A stretch of 64,000 nt of DNA from Candidatus Peregrinibacteria bacterium GW2011_GWA2_33_10 (GCA_000989565.1 LBOO01000001.1:1-64000), one strand, 5' to 3'; positions 1 through 9,539 are shown, counted from the stretch's first letter. The notes: a model not told the origin generated them from the letters alone. Program-made: numbers and translations.

Positions 1-1
1 G

Positions 2-82
2 TACTATAATTATGAAAGACCTCACCAAGCTTTGAATGGACTGACCCCAAAAAAAATTCTTGAAAATTTGTCAACGAATTAG
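2..82 (+). CDS. C-terminal end of an IS3/IS481-type transposase (partial)
   Basis: The window opens inside a reading frame that ends at a TAG at 80-82. Its 26 codons read YYNYERPHQALNGLTPKKIL and a short tail. The N-x-x-RPHQALNG-x-TP pattern is the hallmark C-terminus of rve-type DDE integrases of the IS3 and IS481 families. Catalytic residues lie upstream, outside the window, so family and completeness cannot be judged. No terminal inverted repeat could be confirmed in the 64 bp before rplU. Confidence 0.75.
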   Translation, partial: YYNYERPHQALNGLTPKKILENLSTN

Positions 83-146
83 TTGACTTTTACAATCCCA
101 ACCCCTAATTGCAAAGTAATTAGTATCCCCTGATTTATCGACTTCT

Positions 147-530
147 TTATTCCCCCTTTTCTTCATCTGCCTTTTCTTTCTTCTTAACTGCCTTTTTATC
201 CTCGGTTTTTTTTCCATTCACTTCAATTTTTTCAATAACCAAATCAGTTAATTCAGCACGAAAACCTTGAGTAAGTCTATACCTTTTTTTCGGCTTCATT
301 TTAAATACCCTTACTTTTTCGCCTCTATAATGCTTTTCAACTTTTGCTTCCACCAAAACATTTTCCAAAATAGGCGTTCCGACTAAAGTCTCTCCTTTTT
401 CATCATCAAACAATAAAACATCATTTAAACGAATAGTCTCCCCTTCTTTATCAGCTAAACGATTAACTGTTATTTTTGCTGACGGTTTGATTATATATTG
501 ATGTCCCTGGCACTTAACTACTGCAAACAT
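147..530 (-). CDS. rplU: 50S ribosomal protein L21 (bL21)
   Basis: Structural protein of the large ribosomal subunit that binds 23S rRNA. The 127-residue product has the L21 start (MFAVVKCQGHQYIIKP), the central G-x-P segment and the basic R-Y-R-x-TQGFR-x-E motif near residue 85. It ends in a Lys/Glu-rich tail of about 25 residues (from about residue 103), longer than in the roughly 103-residue E. coli protein. It is the last gene of a minus-strand run uppS, obgE, pth, rplU. The usual partner rpmA (L27) is not adjacent. No Shine-Dalgarno precedes the ATG. Confidence 0.95.
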   Translation of the reverse strand: MFAVVKCQGHQYIIKPSAKITVNRLADKEGETIRLNDVLLFDDEKGETLVGTPILENVLVEAKVEKHYRGEKVRVFKMKPKKRYRLTQGFRAELTDLVIEKIEVNGKKTEDKKAVKKKEKADEEKGE

Positions 531-632
531 ATTTTAATTAGTTAAAAACATAATTTTTTCCATATTAAATTACGTAATTATAGGAAAAAAATCAAGTAGA
601 AATTAATAAAAAGCTTAAAAAAAAGGCGTTTG

Positions 633-1181
633 TCATTGAATTAAAAAATTATTTTTTACATAATTTACAACTTCCAAAACAACTCTATCAAAAACTTCTC
701 TCTCAGTATCGCTGAATTTACTTAAAACAAATGAAGAAGTATTAATATTTGGATTTGATGTTTCCCCTCTGCTTTCGATCCCTATTCTAAGCCTTTGAAT
801 TTCCTCGGTTTTCAAAAAATCAATAATTGATTTCATGCCGTTATGCGTTCCGGCCGAACCTTTTTCACGATAGCGAAAACTACCGATTGGCAAATCCAAA
901 TCATCATAAACAATTAAAATATCCTTATCTTCAAATTTATAATAATATTTTAATTTACTAAGTGCTTCTCCTGACAAATTCATGAATGTCAAAGGCATGG
1001 CTAAAATAATTTTTTCGTTATTATAAAGACCCTCAGTTATCGCTGATTTTAATTTTTTATCCTCAATAAGACCGCCAAAGCCAATTTTATCTTTTAAAAC
1101 TTTGATGAATTCAAATCCCGCGTTGTGCCGAGTTCCAAGATAATTTGATCCCGGATTGCCCAAACCTACAATCAATTTCAT
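633..1181 (-). CDS. pth: Peptidyl-tRNA hydrolase
   Basis: Cleaves the ester bond of peptidyl-tRNAs that drop off the ribosome and so recycles tRNA in the cytoplasm. The 182-residue protein is close to the usual length (about 190). All four catalytic positions are visible: Asn9 (GLGNPG), His19 (TRHNAG), Asp93 (VYDDLDLP) and Asn114 (THNGMKS). It starts 9 bp after the end of obgE on the same strand, so the two are probably co-transcribed. Confidence 0.96.
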   Translation of the reverse strand: MKLIVGLGNPGSNYLGTRHNAGFEFIKVLKDKIGFGGLIEDKKLKSAITEGLYNNEKIILAMPLTFMNLSGEALSKLKYYYKFEDKDILIVYDDLDLPIGSFRYREKGSAGTHNGMKSIIDFLKTEEIQRLRIGIESRGETSNPNINTSSFVLSKFSDTEREVFDRVVLEVVNYVKNNFLIQ

Positions 1182-1190
1182 GAAATAACG

Positions 1191-2540
<1,350 letters not shown>

Positions 2541-2596
2541 TTAAAGATACAGAAAAAACGAGAAATGGCAAGGACAGTGATCGTAATCACTACAAT

Positions 2597-3280
2597 TCAC
2601 CTCCCAAAATTCCTCTTCGCCCCATTATAATATTCAATAGCTTTGTCTAATTCTTTTTCATCAAAATCCGGCCAAAAAGTTTTTGTAAAATAAAGCTCGC
2701 TATAAACGCTTTGCCATGGCAAAAATCCACTAAGGCGAATAGAACCGCCGGTTCTGATTATTAAATTAGGATCAGGAATTTCATTTGTATCCAAATATTT
2801 GGATATTAATTCTTCATTGACATCTTTACTTGAAATTTTGGAATCAACAATACTCTTGATTGCTCTGGTAATCTCATCTTTTCCGCCATAATTAAAAGCC
2901 AAAATCAAATTTAAATTTTGGTTGCCTTTAGTTTCATTCATTACTTTATCCATGATTTTATTTAGAAATTTCGGAAGGTTTTCTCTTGTCCCAATCACTT
3001 TAACTCTGATTTTATTTTTTTTTAACCAATCAAAATGCTCCAATATTTTCTTGGCCAATGAAAAAATGTGTTTAATTTCATTTGCTTCCCGTTCTTTCAA
3101 GTTTTCCGTGGATAAACCCCAAATAGTTAAATGAGAAATTCCTTTATTTATACATTCTTCCGCAATTCTCTTAATATTTTTTGCGCCGGCCGTATGACCT
3201 TCCATTTTAGTTTTATTGTTTATCAAAGCCCAACGCCGATTGCCATCCATTATAATAGCTATATGTTGAATATTATTCAT
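2597..3280 (-). CDS. uppS: Isoprenyl transferase (undecaprenyl diphosphate synthase)
   Basis: Cis-prenyltransferase that condenses isopentenyl diphosphate with farnesyl diphosphate to give the C55 lipid carrier for cell-wall and polysaccharide synthesis. The family signature IIMDGNRRWA contains catalytic Asp12. The C-terminal substrate region reads IIRTGGSIRLSGF followed by SELYF, where many homologues have RTSGE-x-RLSNF. Length (227) is slightly under the usual 230-250. It is the first gene of the minus-strand uppS-obgE-pth-rplU run. Confidence 0.95.
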   Translation of the reverse strand: MNNIQHIAIIMDGNRRWALINNKTKMEGHTAGAKNIKRIAEECINKGISHLTIWGLSTENLKEREANEIKHIFSLAKKILEHFDWLKKNKIRVKVIGTRENLPKFLNKIMDKVMNETKGNQNLNLILAFNYGGKDEITRAIKSIVDSKISSKDVNEELISKYLDTNEIPDPNLIIRTGGSIRLSGFLPWQSVYSELYFTKTFWPDFDEKELDKAIEYYNGAKRNFGR

Positions 3281-3300
3281 TGTATATGATTAAATGATGT

Positions 3301-3404
3301 AGCTGTGCCGGCTAAAGCTTAGCACTGACCATGTCCACCTTCGCTAAAGCTACGGTGGACAGCCTTCCGTTTCCGACTCACTTTGTTCGTCGCAAAGCGA
3401 AGGC
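3301..3404 (-). repeat. 104-bp structured repeat abutting the tRNA-Leu 3' end (copy 1)
   Basis: About 90% identical (about 10 differences) to 62687-62790. Both copies begin directly at the CCA end of a tRNA-Leu gene. Read in the tRNA direction it can form successive hairpins, for example GTCCACC pairing with GGTGGAC and AGCCTTCG with CGGAAGGCT. The part nearest the tRNA (about 35 bp) is identical in the two copies. It may be a mobile palindromic element or a conserved trailer or terminator. Confidence 0.8.
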
Positions 3405-3490
3405 TGGTGCCGAAGGAGGGACTTGAACCCTCACAGAATTGCTTCTACATGGCCCTGAACCATGCGCGTCTACCATTTCGCCACTTCGGC
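3405..3490 (-). tRNA. tRNA-Leu (anticodon CAG)
   Basis: On the minus strand the acceptor arms GCCGAAG and CTTCGGC pair, with a discriminator A and an encoded CCA at 3405-3407. The anticodon stem CATGG/CCATG encloses the loop TTCAGGG, giving anticodon CAG. A long variable arm (AGAA/TTCT) and the T-stem GAGGG/CCCTC confirm a class II leucine tRNA. A truncated copy lies immediately upstream. Confidence 0.95.
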
Positions 3491-3556
3491 TTGATTACTT
3501 CTACATGGCCCTGAACCATGCGCCCCCGCAATGCGGGGCAATTCCGCCACTTCAGC
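3491..3556 (-). pseudogene. Truncated tRNA-Leu relic with inserted palindrome (copy 1)
   Basis: Immediately 5' of the intact tRNA-Leu(CAG), the minus strand repeats the 5' two-thirds of the same tRNA: acceptor strand GCTGAAG, the D-arm start, then the 15-bp palindrome CCCCGCATTGCGGGG in place of the D-loop core, then the anticodon arm with TTCAGGG. It ends in the variable arm, with no T-arm and no acceptor 3' strand, so it cannot make a mature tRNA. Confidence 0.8.
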
Positions 3557-3567
3557 ATGATTAAAAT

Positions 3568-3611
3568 GATCAGGAATCAGGAATGAAATGCATTATTCCT
3601 GATTCCTGATC
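3568..3611 (-). repeat. ATCAG-heptad inverted repeat, probable yjbQ terminator hairpin
   Basis: A perfect 17-bp inverted repeat (left arm 3568-3584, right arm 3595-3611, 10-nt loop) is built from ATCAGGA heptads. It overlaps the yjbQ stop codon and sits where a transcription terminator would be, although the following T-run is weak. Related heptads occur at many other gene ends in this window. Confidence 0.7.
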
Positions 3612-4065
3612 ACTTCCCAATAACACTCACCATCACTTCCCTTTTTCTCGGTTTATCAAGTTCAATTAAAAAAATCCTTTGCCATCTACCTAAAGCCATT
3701 TTTCCATCAATAATCGGGACATGCTCGCTGCTCGTTCCTATAAGCATTTGCTGGCAATGAGAATGTCCGTTCGCGCATTCATCGCTGATATTGCACATAG
3801 TCGACTTATCACGTTTTTCAAAATCATCATGAAGATAATTCCTCGAAACAGGCAATAGTTCCTGAATAAACGCCTTAAAATCCTGATGAAAACCCTCTTC
3901 CCTTTCATTTATTTTAATAGAAGTGGTTGTATGCATTGTAAAAACATTTACCAAACCGTTTTTTATTTTGGATCTTTCGATAAATCTTTGAACATCATCA
4001 GTTATATCGATAAATTCTAACTTGGTTTTGGAACTAAATTTTAAAATATGATGAATAATTTCCAT
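3610..4065 (-). CDS. YjbQ / UPF0047 family protein
   Basis: Single-domain protein of 151 residues, the normal family length (about 130-140 plus a short extension). Family features are the HTTTSIKINE segment near residue 45, the L-HDD-x-E region, the ANGHSHCQQMLIG block with the metal-binding-type histidines, and the GRWQRIFLIELD-x-PRKREV ending. Some members have been reported to have weak thiamine-phosphate synthase activity, but the physiological role is unsettled. It is a single gene flanked by two outward-facing tRNA-Leu units. Confidence 0.9.
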   Translation of the reverse strand: MEIIHHILKFSSKTKLEFIDITDDVQRFIERSKIKNGLVNVFTMHTTTSIKINEREEGFHQDFKAFIQELLPVSRNYLHDDFEKRDKSTMCNISDECANGHSHCQQMLIGTSSEHVPIIDGKMALGRWQRIFLIELDKPRKREVMVSVIGK

Positions 4066-4375
4066 TTTTTATCTTTAAAATCTATAAAAGTATTGTTTAA
4101 TAACTTTTTAAAAAACCTTTATATTTATATATTAAATGATTTTTAGATTCAAGGAGAATATTTTTTGTCCGGTTATCACTACCCGAAAAAAATCATCTTT
4201 ACATTAATATGATTTTTCTATATTTTAATTCTTGTTTAAATCTTCAGAGAATTTTCAATCAAGAGCTGAGAAAATCGGTAAAAAAGGGATAATCAATCCG
4301 GCAAAATAGACTAAAGAGTTTTTGCACTTTAAAATTGCCTGAGATAGCCATCAGGAATCAACGATCAGCAATCAA
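4066..4375. other. AT-rich intergenic region, no gene seen
   Basis: About 310 bp upstream of yjbQ and of the plus-strand tRNA-Leu unit. No convincing reading frame is present in either orientation. It must contain the divergent promoters for yjbQ and the tRNA, but no single box stands out. Its right end (about 4352-4375) carries ATCAG heptads. Confidence 0.6.
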
Positions 4376-4440
4376 GCCGAAGTGGCGGAATTGCCCCGCA
4401 TTGCGGGGGCGCATGGTTCAAGGCCATGTTGAAGTAATCA
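4376..4440 (+). pseudogene. Truncated tRNA-Leu relic with inserted palindrome (copy 2)
   Basis: Mirror image of the relic at 3491-3556. It has the acceptor strand GCCGAAG, the D-arm start, CCCCGCATTGCGGGG in place of the D-loop core, then an anticodon arm CATGG/CCATG with loop TTCAAGG. It stops in the variable arm and runs straight into the intact tRNA-Leu(CAA). ATCAG heptads lie just upstream, as in copy 1. Confidence 0.8.
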
Positions 4441-4441
4441 A

Positions 4442-4528
4442 GCCGAAGTGGCGGAATTGGTAGACGCGCACGACTCAAAATCGTGTAGGAGCAATCCTGT
4501 GAGGGTTCGATTCCCTCCTTCGGCACCA
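4442..4528 (+). tRNA. tRNA-Leu (anticodon CAA)
   Basis: Acceptor arms GCCGAAG and CTTCGGC pair and CCA is encoded at 4526-4528. The anticodon stem CACGA/TCGTG encloses CTCAAAA, giving anticodon CAA. The long variable arm (AGGA/TCCT) and T-stem GAGGG/CCCTC fit a leucine tRNA. It shares most of its sequence with the tRNA-Leu(CAG) at 3405-3490, which points the opposite way. Confidence 0.95.
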
Positions 4529-4598
4529 GCCAACTCGCATTTTATTAAAAACTTTCTCTTAATTTTTTATTTTTTATTTTTTTAACTCTTTTTTTGAA

Positions 4599-5117
4599 AT
4601 GGAAAACCAAAAAAAGGAGGTCCTCTACTCGTCAACAATAGAGGAAAGCAGAATTTTTGATTTTATGTCACAAAGTAAAATACCAATTCCAAATGTGATT
4701 GAATTTGCTAATGCCCTGTCGCAGGACAAGGAAGCGTCTAGAAATTCGAAATTTGCGACTATGAATCCGATAGAAGAGGATTTGGTAACTCTATTGAATA
4801 CAAAAACTCCTCATCAAATTCAGGATAGTTTGAGATATATGAGTTTACAAATAGCTATAGAAGAAATGCCTGAAGGAAATTTTCTGAAAGAGAAAGAGAT
4901 TGCGGATCTAAATGAACAATTAATGCAGGAACTTCGCAAACGTATGGAAAATTTACAAATGGAGGGCTTAGAATTTGAAGAATTATTTGGTAAAAACCCT
5001 GAACCTGAAGAAATAGTAATGGTTTCAGAAGAGCGGGAGGAATTACCTAAAGACATACTCCGCATAATCGAACGTTTAAAGAAATCAGTCGAAGATGCAG
5101 AAATTTTATTTAACTAA
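4599..5117 (+). CDS. Hypothetical acidic helical protein
   Basis: 172 residues, not recognised. There is no signal peptide or membrane segment. The sequence is Glu-rich and predicted mostly helical, with a likely coiled-coil stretch around residues 95-125 (Leu/Glu/Gln-rich) and an acidic patch near residues 125-150. It follows tRNA-Leu(CAA) by about 70 bp and ends before a bidirectional terminator shared with uvrC. No Shine-Dalgarno is present. Confidence 0.6.
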   Translation: MENQKKEVLYSSTIEESRIFDFMSQSKIPIPNVIEFANALSQDKEASRNSKFATMNPIEEDLVTLLNTKTPHQIQDSLRYMSLQIAIEEMPEGNFLKEKEIADLNEQLMQELRKRMENLQMEGLEFEELFGKNPEPEEIVMVSEEREELPKDILRIIERLKKSVEDAEILFN

Positions 5118-5138
5118 GAATATTTAAGAAAGTAAAAC

Positions 5139-5172
5139 AAAAAGCCATTAGTCTAAAACTAATGGCTTTTTA
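5139..5172. terminator. Bidirectional Rho-independent terminator
   Basis: Perfect 12-bp stem AAAAGCCATTAG/CTAATGGCTTTT with a 7-nt loop. A-tracts on the left and T-tracts on the right let it work for the plus-strand gene ending at 5117 and for uvrC ending at 5178 on the minus strand. Confidence 0.85.
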
Positions 5173-5177
5173 AAATT

Positions 5178-7355
5178 TCACACTTCAAATAAATTCTTAT
5201 CCCTCAAATTTTTGTGATAAGTAATCGCAAATCTATGCGATTCATCACGAATTCTTTGAAGCAGATGAAGAACAGAGCTATCTTTTGAAATGATTAATGG
5301 GTCTTTCTCATTAGGTATAAAAATTTCTTCATTCTTTTTAGCAATTGAAATTACCGGTATATTAATTATTTCCATTTCTCGCAAAATTTCCATTACTGAA
5401 GAAAGTTGGCCTTTTCCTCCATCTAACAAAATCAAATCAGGTTTACTTGAAAATGATTTATCGATTTTTTTAGGCTCAAAAGCCATTCTTAAAATATTTC
5501 CACTGCATAAACAGGTTTCTTTGCAGAAATTGTTAATATTTTTTTCTATAATTTCGGGTGCGATTTTAATTTCTTTAAATCCAAATACAGCATAATAATC
5601 TTTTAATTCTGATTTACAAATTAAATAAAGCCTTTTTGGTTTAAATTTTTCGACTAACTTTTTGATTATAAGATAACCAAATTTTTTACCTCTAAAAGTT
5701 TCATCAATCCATAAAGAAGATAAAATTTTAACATTTTCTTCATAATTATAAATTCTGCCAAAACCTATAATCTTATCTTCTTTAAACATTGCAAGAAAAT
5801 CTTCTTTTTTTAAATCAAAATCAGAAATAGTCGGTGTACTTTCAATAATTTTTTTTATTTCTTCAAACTCTTTTTTATTTGGTGTTTTAATTTTTATATC
5901 ACTGTTTTTTTCTTCTTCCATTTCAAATTTCAAATATTTTAATCGTCTTTTTAAAATTTCTTGCATAGATCCGAAATCATCTATTTTTCCCTGAAAATTT
6001 CTTAATTTAAAACGCCGGTAATCGGATTTTAAAGGCTTTCCGCTGTCGAAAACTATCATGGATGCTACAGTTTCACTACCTCCAAGATGAGAAATATCGA
6101 ACGCTTCTATGCGCTTTAAATTCCTATCTATTCCCAAAATTTTTCCTAAATTTTTAATTGCTCCCACGGTTCTCTCTTTCTCTTTTTCAAAATCAGCCCG
6201 CAAAGTTTGGCTGTAAATAAGCGCGTTTCTTCGAGCCAATTCCAAAAGCTGATCTTTAATCCCCTTTTGAGGAATTAATATATTCACTTTTTTCCCTTTT
6301 TCATTTTTCAAATATTCTTCAATTATTTCACGATCTTCAAATTCATGTGGTACAACGACTTCATTCGGAAAATCCGCGGCAATTTGATAATAATGTTTTA
6401 ATAAATAAGTCAAAATGTCAGGCAGATCCATTGAATTCAATGACACGGTTCCAAGTTTGAAATTTTCCTGATTAATAAGCTTCCCATTACGAATCACAAA
6501 AACCGTCAAAATAATGGTATCTTCATGAATGACATAATTTATGATATCACGGCTTATTAATGAAGGTTCCGAAATGATTTGTTTTTCGGTAATATTCTGA
6601 ATATTTTGCAGATTGTCGCGAATTTTCGCTGCTTGTTCAAATTTTTTTTCTTCAGCGAATTTTTGCATTCTTAATCGAATAGTGTCTTCTATTTCCTTAG
6701 TATGGCCTTCAAAAAATCTGCAGATATTATCAATCATCTCCTGATAATAAACTTTCGATATTAAGCCGATACATGGCGCGGCGCAACGATTAATATGATA
6801 TTCCAAACAAGGATAATTAATTGTTTTTTTAGTAACTTTAACCTCGCTCTTATCTTCAAAATCTTGAATCAATTCCATTTCCAGAGTGCAATTACGAATC
6901 GGAAAAATTTTTCTTATTAATTCCAAAAGTTGAATCACTCTTTTTGCCGATGTTTTGGGACCATAATATTTCGCTCCGTCTTTCTCTATTTTTCTGGTTA
7001 AATATATCCTGGGAAAATCCTCATTCTTAGTCACTTTTATATATACGTAATTTTTATCATCTTTCATCAAAACATTGTATTTAGGTCTGATTTCTTTGAT
7101 TAAATTCGTTTCCAGAATTAAAGCTTCCAATTCCGTATTGGTAATTATAAATTCAATATCTTTAATTTGCGAAACAAGGCTAACGGTTCGCTCGGATTTA
7201 TGATTTTTTTGAAAATAAGACTTTACACGTTTCTTTAAAGATTTTGCCTTGCCAACATATAAAATATCCTTATTTTTATCCAGAAATTTATAAATTCCAG
7301 GTTCAAAAGGAATTTGCCTTAATTTTTCTCTTATGGAAATTTCATTATTGCTCAT
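5178..7355 (-). CDS. uvrC: UvrC excinuclease subunit with an inserted GNAT domain
   Basis: Nucleotide-excision-repair endonuclease. Order: GIY-YIG nuclease (residues 13-95, GIYKF and LYVGKAK), Cys-rich patch (about 183-195), UVR motif (about 223-253), then the RNase H-like half with DISH (Asp420) and DDFGSMQEIL (about 459-468). The canonical continuation KPDLILLDGGKGQL appears only at about 638. The roughly 155 residues between look like a GNAT acetyltransferase: ILSSLWIDE, RGKKFGYLII (motif A) and YYAVFGF (motif B). The end has DESHRFA but stops at residue 725, without the C-terminal helix-hairpin-helix pair of canonical UvrC. UvrC identity is certain; the acetyltransferase call rests on motifs. 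Confidence 0.95.
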   Translation of the reverse strand: MSNNEISIREKLRQIPFEPGIYKFLDKNKDILYVGKAKSLKKRVKSYFQKNHKSERTVSLVSQIKDIEFIITNTELEALILETNLIKEIRPKYNVLMKDDKNYVYIKVTKNEDFPRIYLTRKIEKDGAKYYGPKTSAKRVIQLLELIRKIFPIRNCTLEMELIQDFEDKSEVKVTKKTINYPCLEYHINRCAAPCIGLISKVYYQEMIDNICRFFEGHTKEIEDTIRLRMQKFAEEKKFEQAAKIRDNLQNIQNITEKQIISEPSLISRDIINYVIHEDTIILTVFVIRNGKLINQENFKLGTVSLNSMDLPDILTYLLKHYYQIAADFPNEVVVPHEFEDREIIEEYLKNEKGKKVNILIPQKGIKDQLLELARRNALIYSQTLRADFEKEKERTVGAIKNLGKILGIDRNLKRIEAFDISHLGGSETVASMIVFDSGKPLKSDYRRFKLRNFQGKIDDFGSMQEILKRRLKYLKFEMEEEKNSDIKIKTPNKKEFEEIKKIIESTPTISDFDLKKEDFLAMFKEDKIIGFGRIYNYEENVKILSSLWIDETFRGKKFGYLIIKKLVEKFKPKRLYLICKSELKDYYAVFGFKEIKIAPEIIEKNINNFCKETCLCSGNILRMAFEPKKIDKSFSSKPDLILLDGGKGQLSSVMEILREMEIINIPVISIAKKNEEIFIPNEKDPLIISKDSSVLHLLQRIRDESHRFAITYHKNLRDKNLFEV

Positions 7356-7412
7356 AAACTAAAAGAATACTTAATTGATCAAAAATCAAAATATAATAAA
7401 AACGCAAAAATT

Positions 7413-8330
7413 TCAAATTTTTAACTGACTCAATTTATTTTCAAATTTTCTTTGGATCTCGGCTCTTTTATCAAAATCATGAAATTTTAACATATTTTTA
7501 CTGATGATTGTGCCTGAAGTATTTTTCAATTGTTCTTTTTTTTCAAACGCCCGCTTCATTTGCCATTCTTTTAAAAAATTTTCAATTTTATTTCCAAATT
7601 TACCTGAAAGCAAGGCTTCCATAAATTTTCTAAAAAAAGATTTAATTTTAAGAATTTCAATTTTTAATTCATGCCTTTTTAAATCATAAAAATAATCTTT
7701 TAGCCAATATTCGTTTTTTTTGAATAATTTTGTAGAAATATCATTCAGGTCAAAAATAGAATGCAAAGTTTTCATCCAAAATGCCAAATAAATATCATGA
7801 CTATTTTTAATTTTACCCAAATCCAGTTCATTTTCGCTTATATAAAAACTCAAACAAAACTTGCCCGCGATTTTTCTCCCATGCCTTCTCAAACCAAATA
7901 AGTGAAATATTGAAGTAATAAAAAATCTGGCTAAAAAAAGCCGATTATTTTTAGACACAATCAATAAATCAATGTCGCTTTTTTCATCAAAACTACCCAA
8001 GGCTAAATTATTGCAAACAAAAACACTATTGATAAAAGGTAAAAAACTGATCAATTTTTGCGCGAATTTTACTTTTCTCCACATTTTTTTCTTTAATTTT
8101 TCCTGTTTTAATCGTTTGGGAATTAAATTCTTTCTTTTGTTTAAATAAAAAAAATTATCATAACTTGAAATATCTTTATTATTTTTGCAAAAATTTTGTA
8201 TGTTTTTGCCGGATATATTTATATCACCAAGAAAAAAAACTATTTCCTCCAAAGTTAATACATAATCAAAAAGATCAAAAAAAACCAATATTTCCAAAAC
8301 TCTATTTTGCCAATTTTTAAATTCATTCAT
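7413..8330 (-). CDS. Nucleotidyltransferase-like protein (pol beta superfamily)
   Basis: 305 residues. The segment LALGSFDEKSDIDLLIV (about residues 110-125) matches the GS-x(n)-D-x-D motif of minimal nucleotidyltransferases, the two Asp residues being metal ligands. A winged-helix-like N-terminal part (about 1-80) and a basic helical C-terminal part surround it. The substrate cannot be inferred. It lies downstream of the PrsW-type gene and upstream of uvrC on the same strand. CPR genomes often encode lineage-specific nucleotidyltransferase-fold proteins. Confidence 0.6.
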   Translation of the reverse strand: MNEFKNWQNRVLEILVFFDLFDYVLTLEEIVFFLGDINISGKNIQNFCKNNKDISSYDNFFYLNKRKNLIPKRLKQEKLKKKMWRKVKFAQKLISFLPFINSVFVCNNLALGSFDEKSDIDLLIVSKNNRLFLARFFITSIFHLFGLRRHGRKIAGKFCLSFYISENELDLGKIKNSHDIYLAFWMKTLHSIFDLNDISTKLFKKNEYWLKDYFYDLKRHELKIEILKIKSFFRKFMEALLSGKFGNKIENFLKEWQMKRAFEKKEQLKNTSGTIISKNMLKFHDFDKRAEIQRKFENKLSQLKI

Positions 8331-8387
8331 AAATAAAATTATTCATCTATGAATATAAATTAGAAATAAAAATTTAAAAAGGTTATC

Positions 8388-9539
8388 TCAAATTCCTGAT
8401 CTTTGATCTTTAATATCCGATTTTTTTTCATCCCTCTCTTTCTTTAATTTTTCAAAAAGACTTTCTTCAAAATTTTCATCCTTCAAATTATCGCTGAATA
8501 AACCTTTAAGGTAATGCATGGCTTTCTTGAATTTTTTCTTTTCATGCGCTTTTGCTTTAAAAAGCTGCACAACTTTATTATCCGGATCGCGTTTCAAAAG
8601 ACGATCACAAACTTCTTCAACTTCCGCGTATTTTTCCTCGTTCAGCCACATGCCGAGAAGCTCGATAATGACATCTTCATCATTTTTAGCCATCAAAGAC
8701 TTTTTTAAGGTTTCCGTTCCGAGCATCAAATAACCGACTTTATGCTTCATTAAATATAAAATATATAAGAATCCAAAAATTACCAGAAGCAAAGTCTCGG
8801 TCAAAAAATCTTTTTGTAAAAAAATGTTAAAAAGAGTATGTAATGAAGTCGCGATTAAAAAGCCCGTTAAAATTTGTTTTTGTTTAAAAATATTCGCTCC
8901 CTTGATTTTAAAAATTTTATTGAAAAATGTTATAAAAGGATATTTTTTCCCTTCCCATTTTGTTTGAGCGAAAAAAGATTCCGAGAAGATTGCCAAAGCA
9001 AAATAATAACCAAAAATGCCCGTAAAAACAACGTGAGCGCAAACTGTGATTAATGATCTGAAAGTAAATATAAAAAATAAATCCACAAAATTATTTTTCA
9101 AAACAGATTCAATAAAAAAGAAAATATTTTCTATAAATGCAAATCCGAGAGCCGATGCCATGCTTAAAAAAACCACTTGATTGATGGTCTGCAATTTTGC
9201 GATAAATTTATGTAAAACAACAATCATGCCAAGCTTAGCGGTTTCTTCAAAAGTCGCGAACATAAAAGTTATGGCAATTGTGCTGAGAGTCACATTTGCA
9301 ATTTTTTTCATTAAACCGACTTCCAGATTGAATTCAGGATGAATCGACCAGAGGTGTTGAATTCCAAGAGTCACCAAAACGCTGAAACAACCTAAAATAA
9401 AAGCGACTTTAGCCAGCTTTCTGGCTTGTTCATCATTTTTTTTAATATACGAAAATAAATCGAACCAGATAATGGCAGGTAAAGAAGCCAAAAATATTAC
9501 TGAAACTAATTTTATTATATAAATTGTATCAAATTGCAT
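8388..9539 (-). CDS. PrsW-family intramembrane protease with C-terminal TPR-like region
   Basis: Multi-spanning membrane protein of 383 residues. The conserved polar motifs of the PrsW/CAAX-protease superfamily are visible: FEETAK (Glu98-Glu99, Lys102), GFAFIEN (around 132-138) and a membrane-embedded His at 169 followed by FTGIFGYYFA. About eight hydrophobic segments span residues 8-265. Residues 285-365 form a soluble helical tail with TPR-like spacing (AEVEEVCDRLLKRDPDN). PrsW enzymes cut transmembrane anti-sigma factors; no such target is adjacent. Active-site motifs appear intact. Confidence 0.85.
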   Translation of the reverse strand: MQFDTIYIIKLVSVIFLASLPAIIWFDLFSYIKKNDEQARKLAKVAFILGCFSVLVTLGIQHLWSIHPEFNLEVGLMKKIANVTLSTIAITFMFATFEETAKLGMIVVLHKFIAKLQTINQVVFLSMASALGFAFIENIFFFIESVLKNNFVDLFFIFTFRSLITVCAHVVFTGIFGYYFALAIFSESFFAQTKWEGKKYPFITFFNKIFKIKGANIFKQKQILTGFLIATSLHTLFNIFLQKDFLTETLLLVIFGFLYILYLMKHKVGYLMLGTETLKKSLMAKNDEDVIIELLGMWLNEEKYAEVEEVCDRLLKRDPDNKVVQLFKAKAHEKKKFKKAMHYLKGLFSDNLKDENFEESLFEKLKKERDEKKSDIKDQRSGI

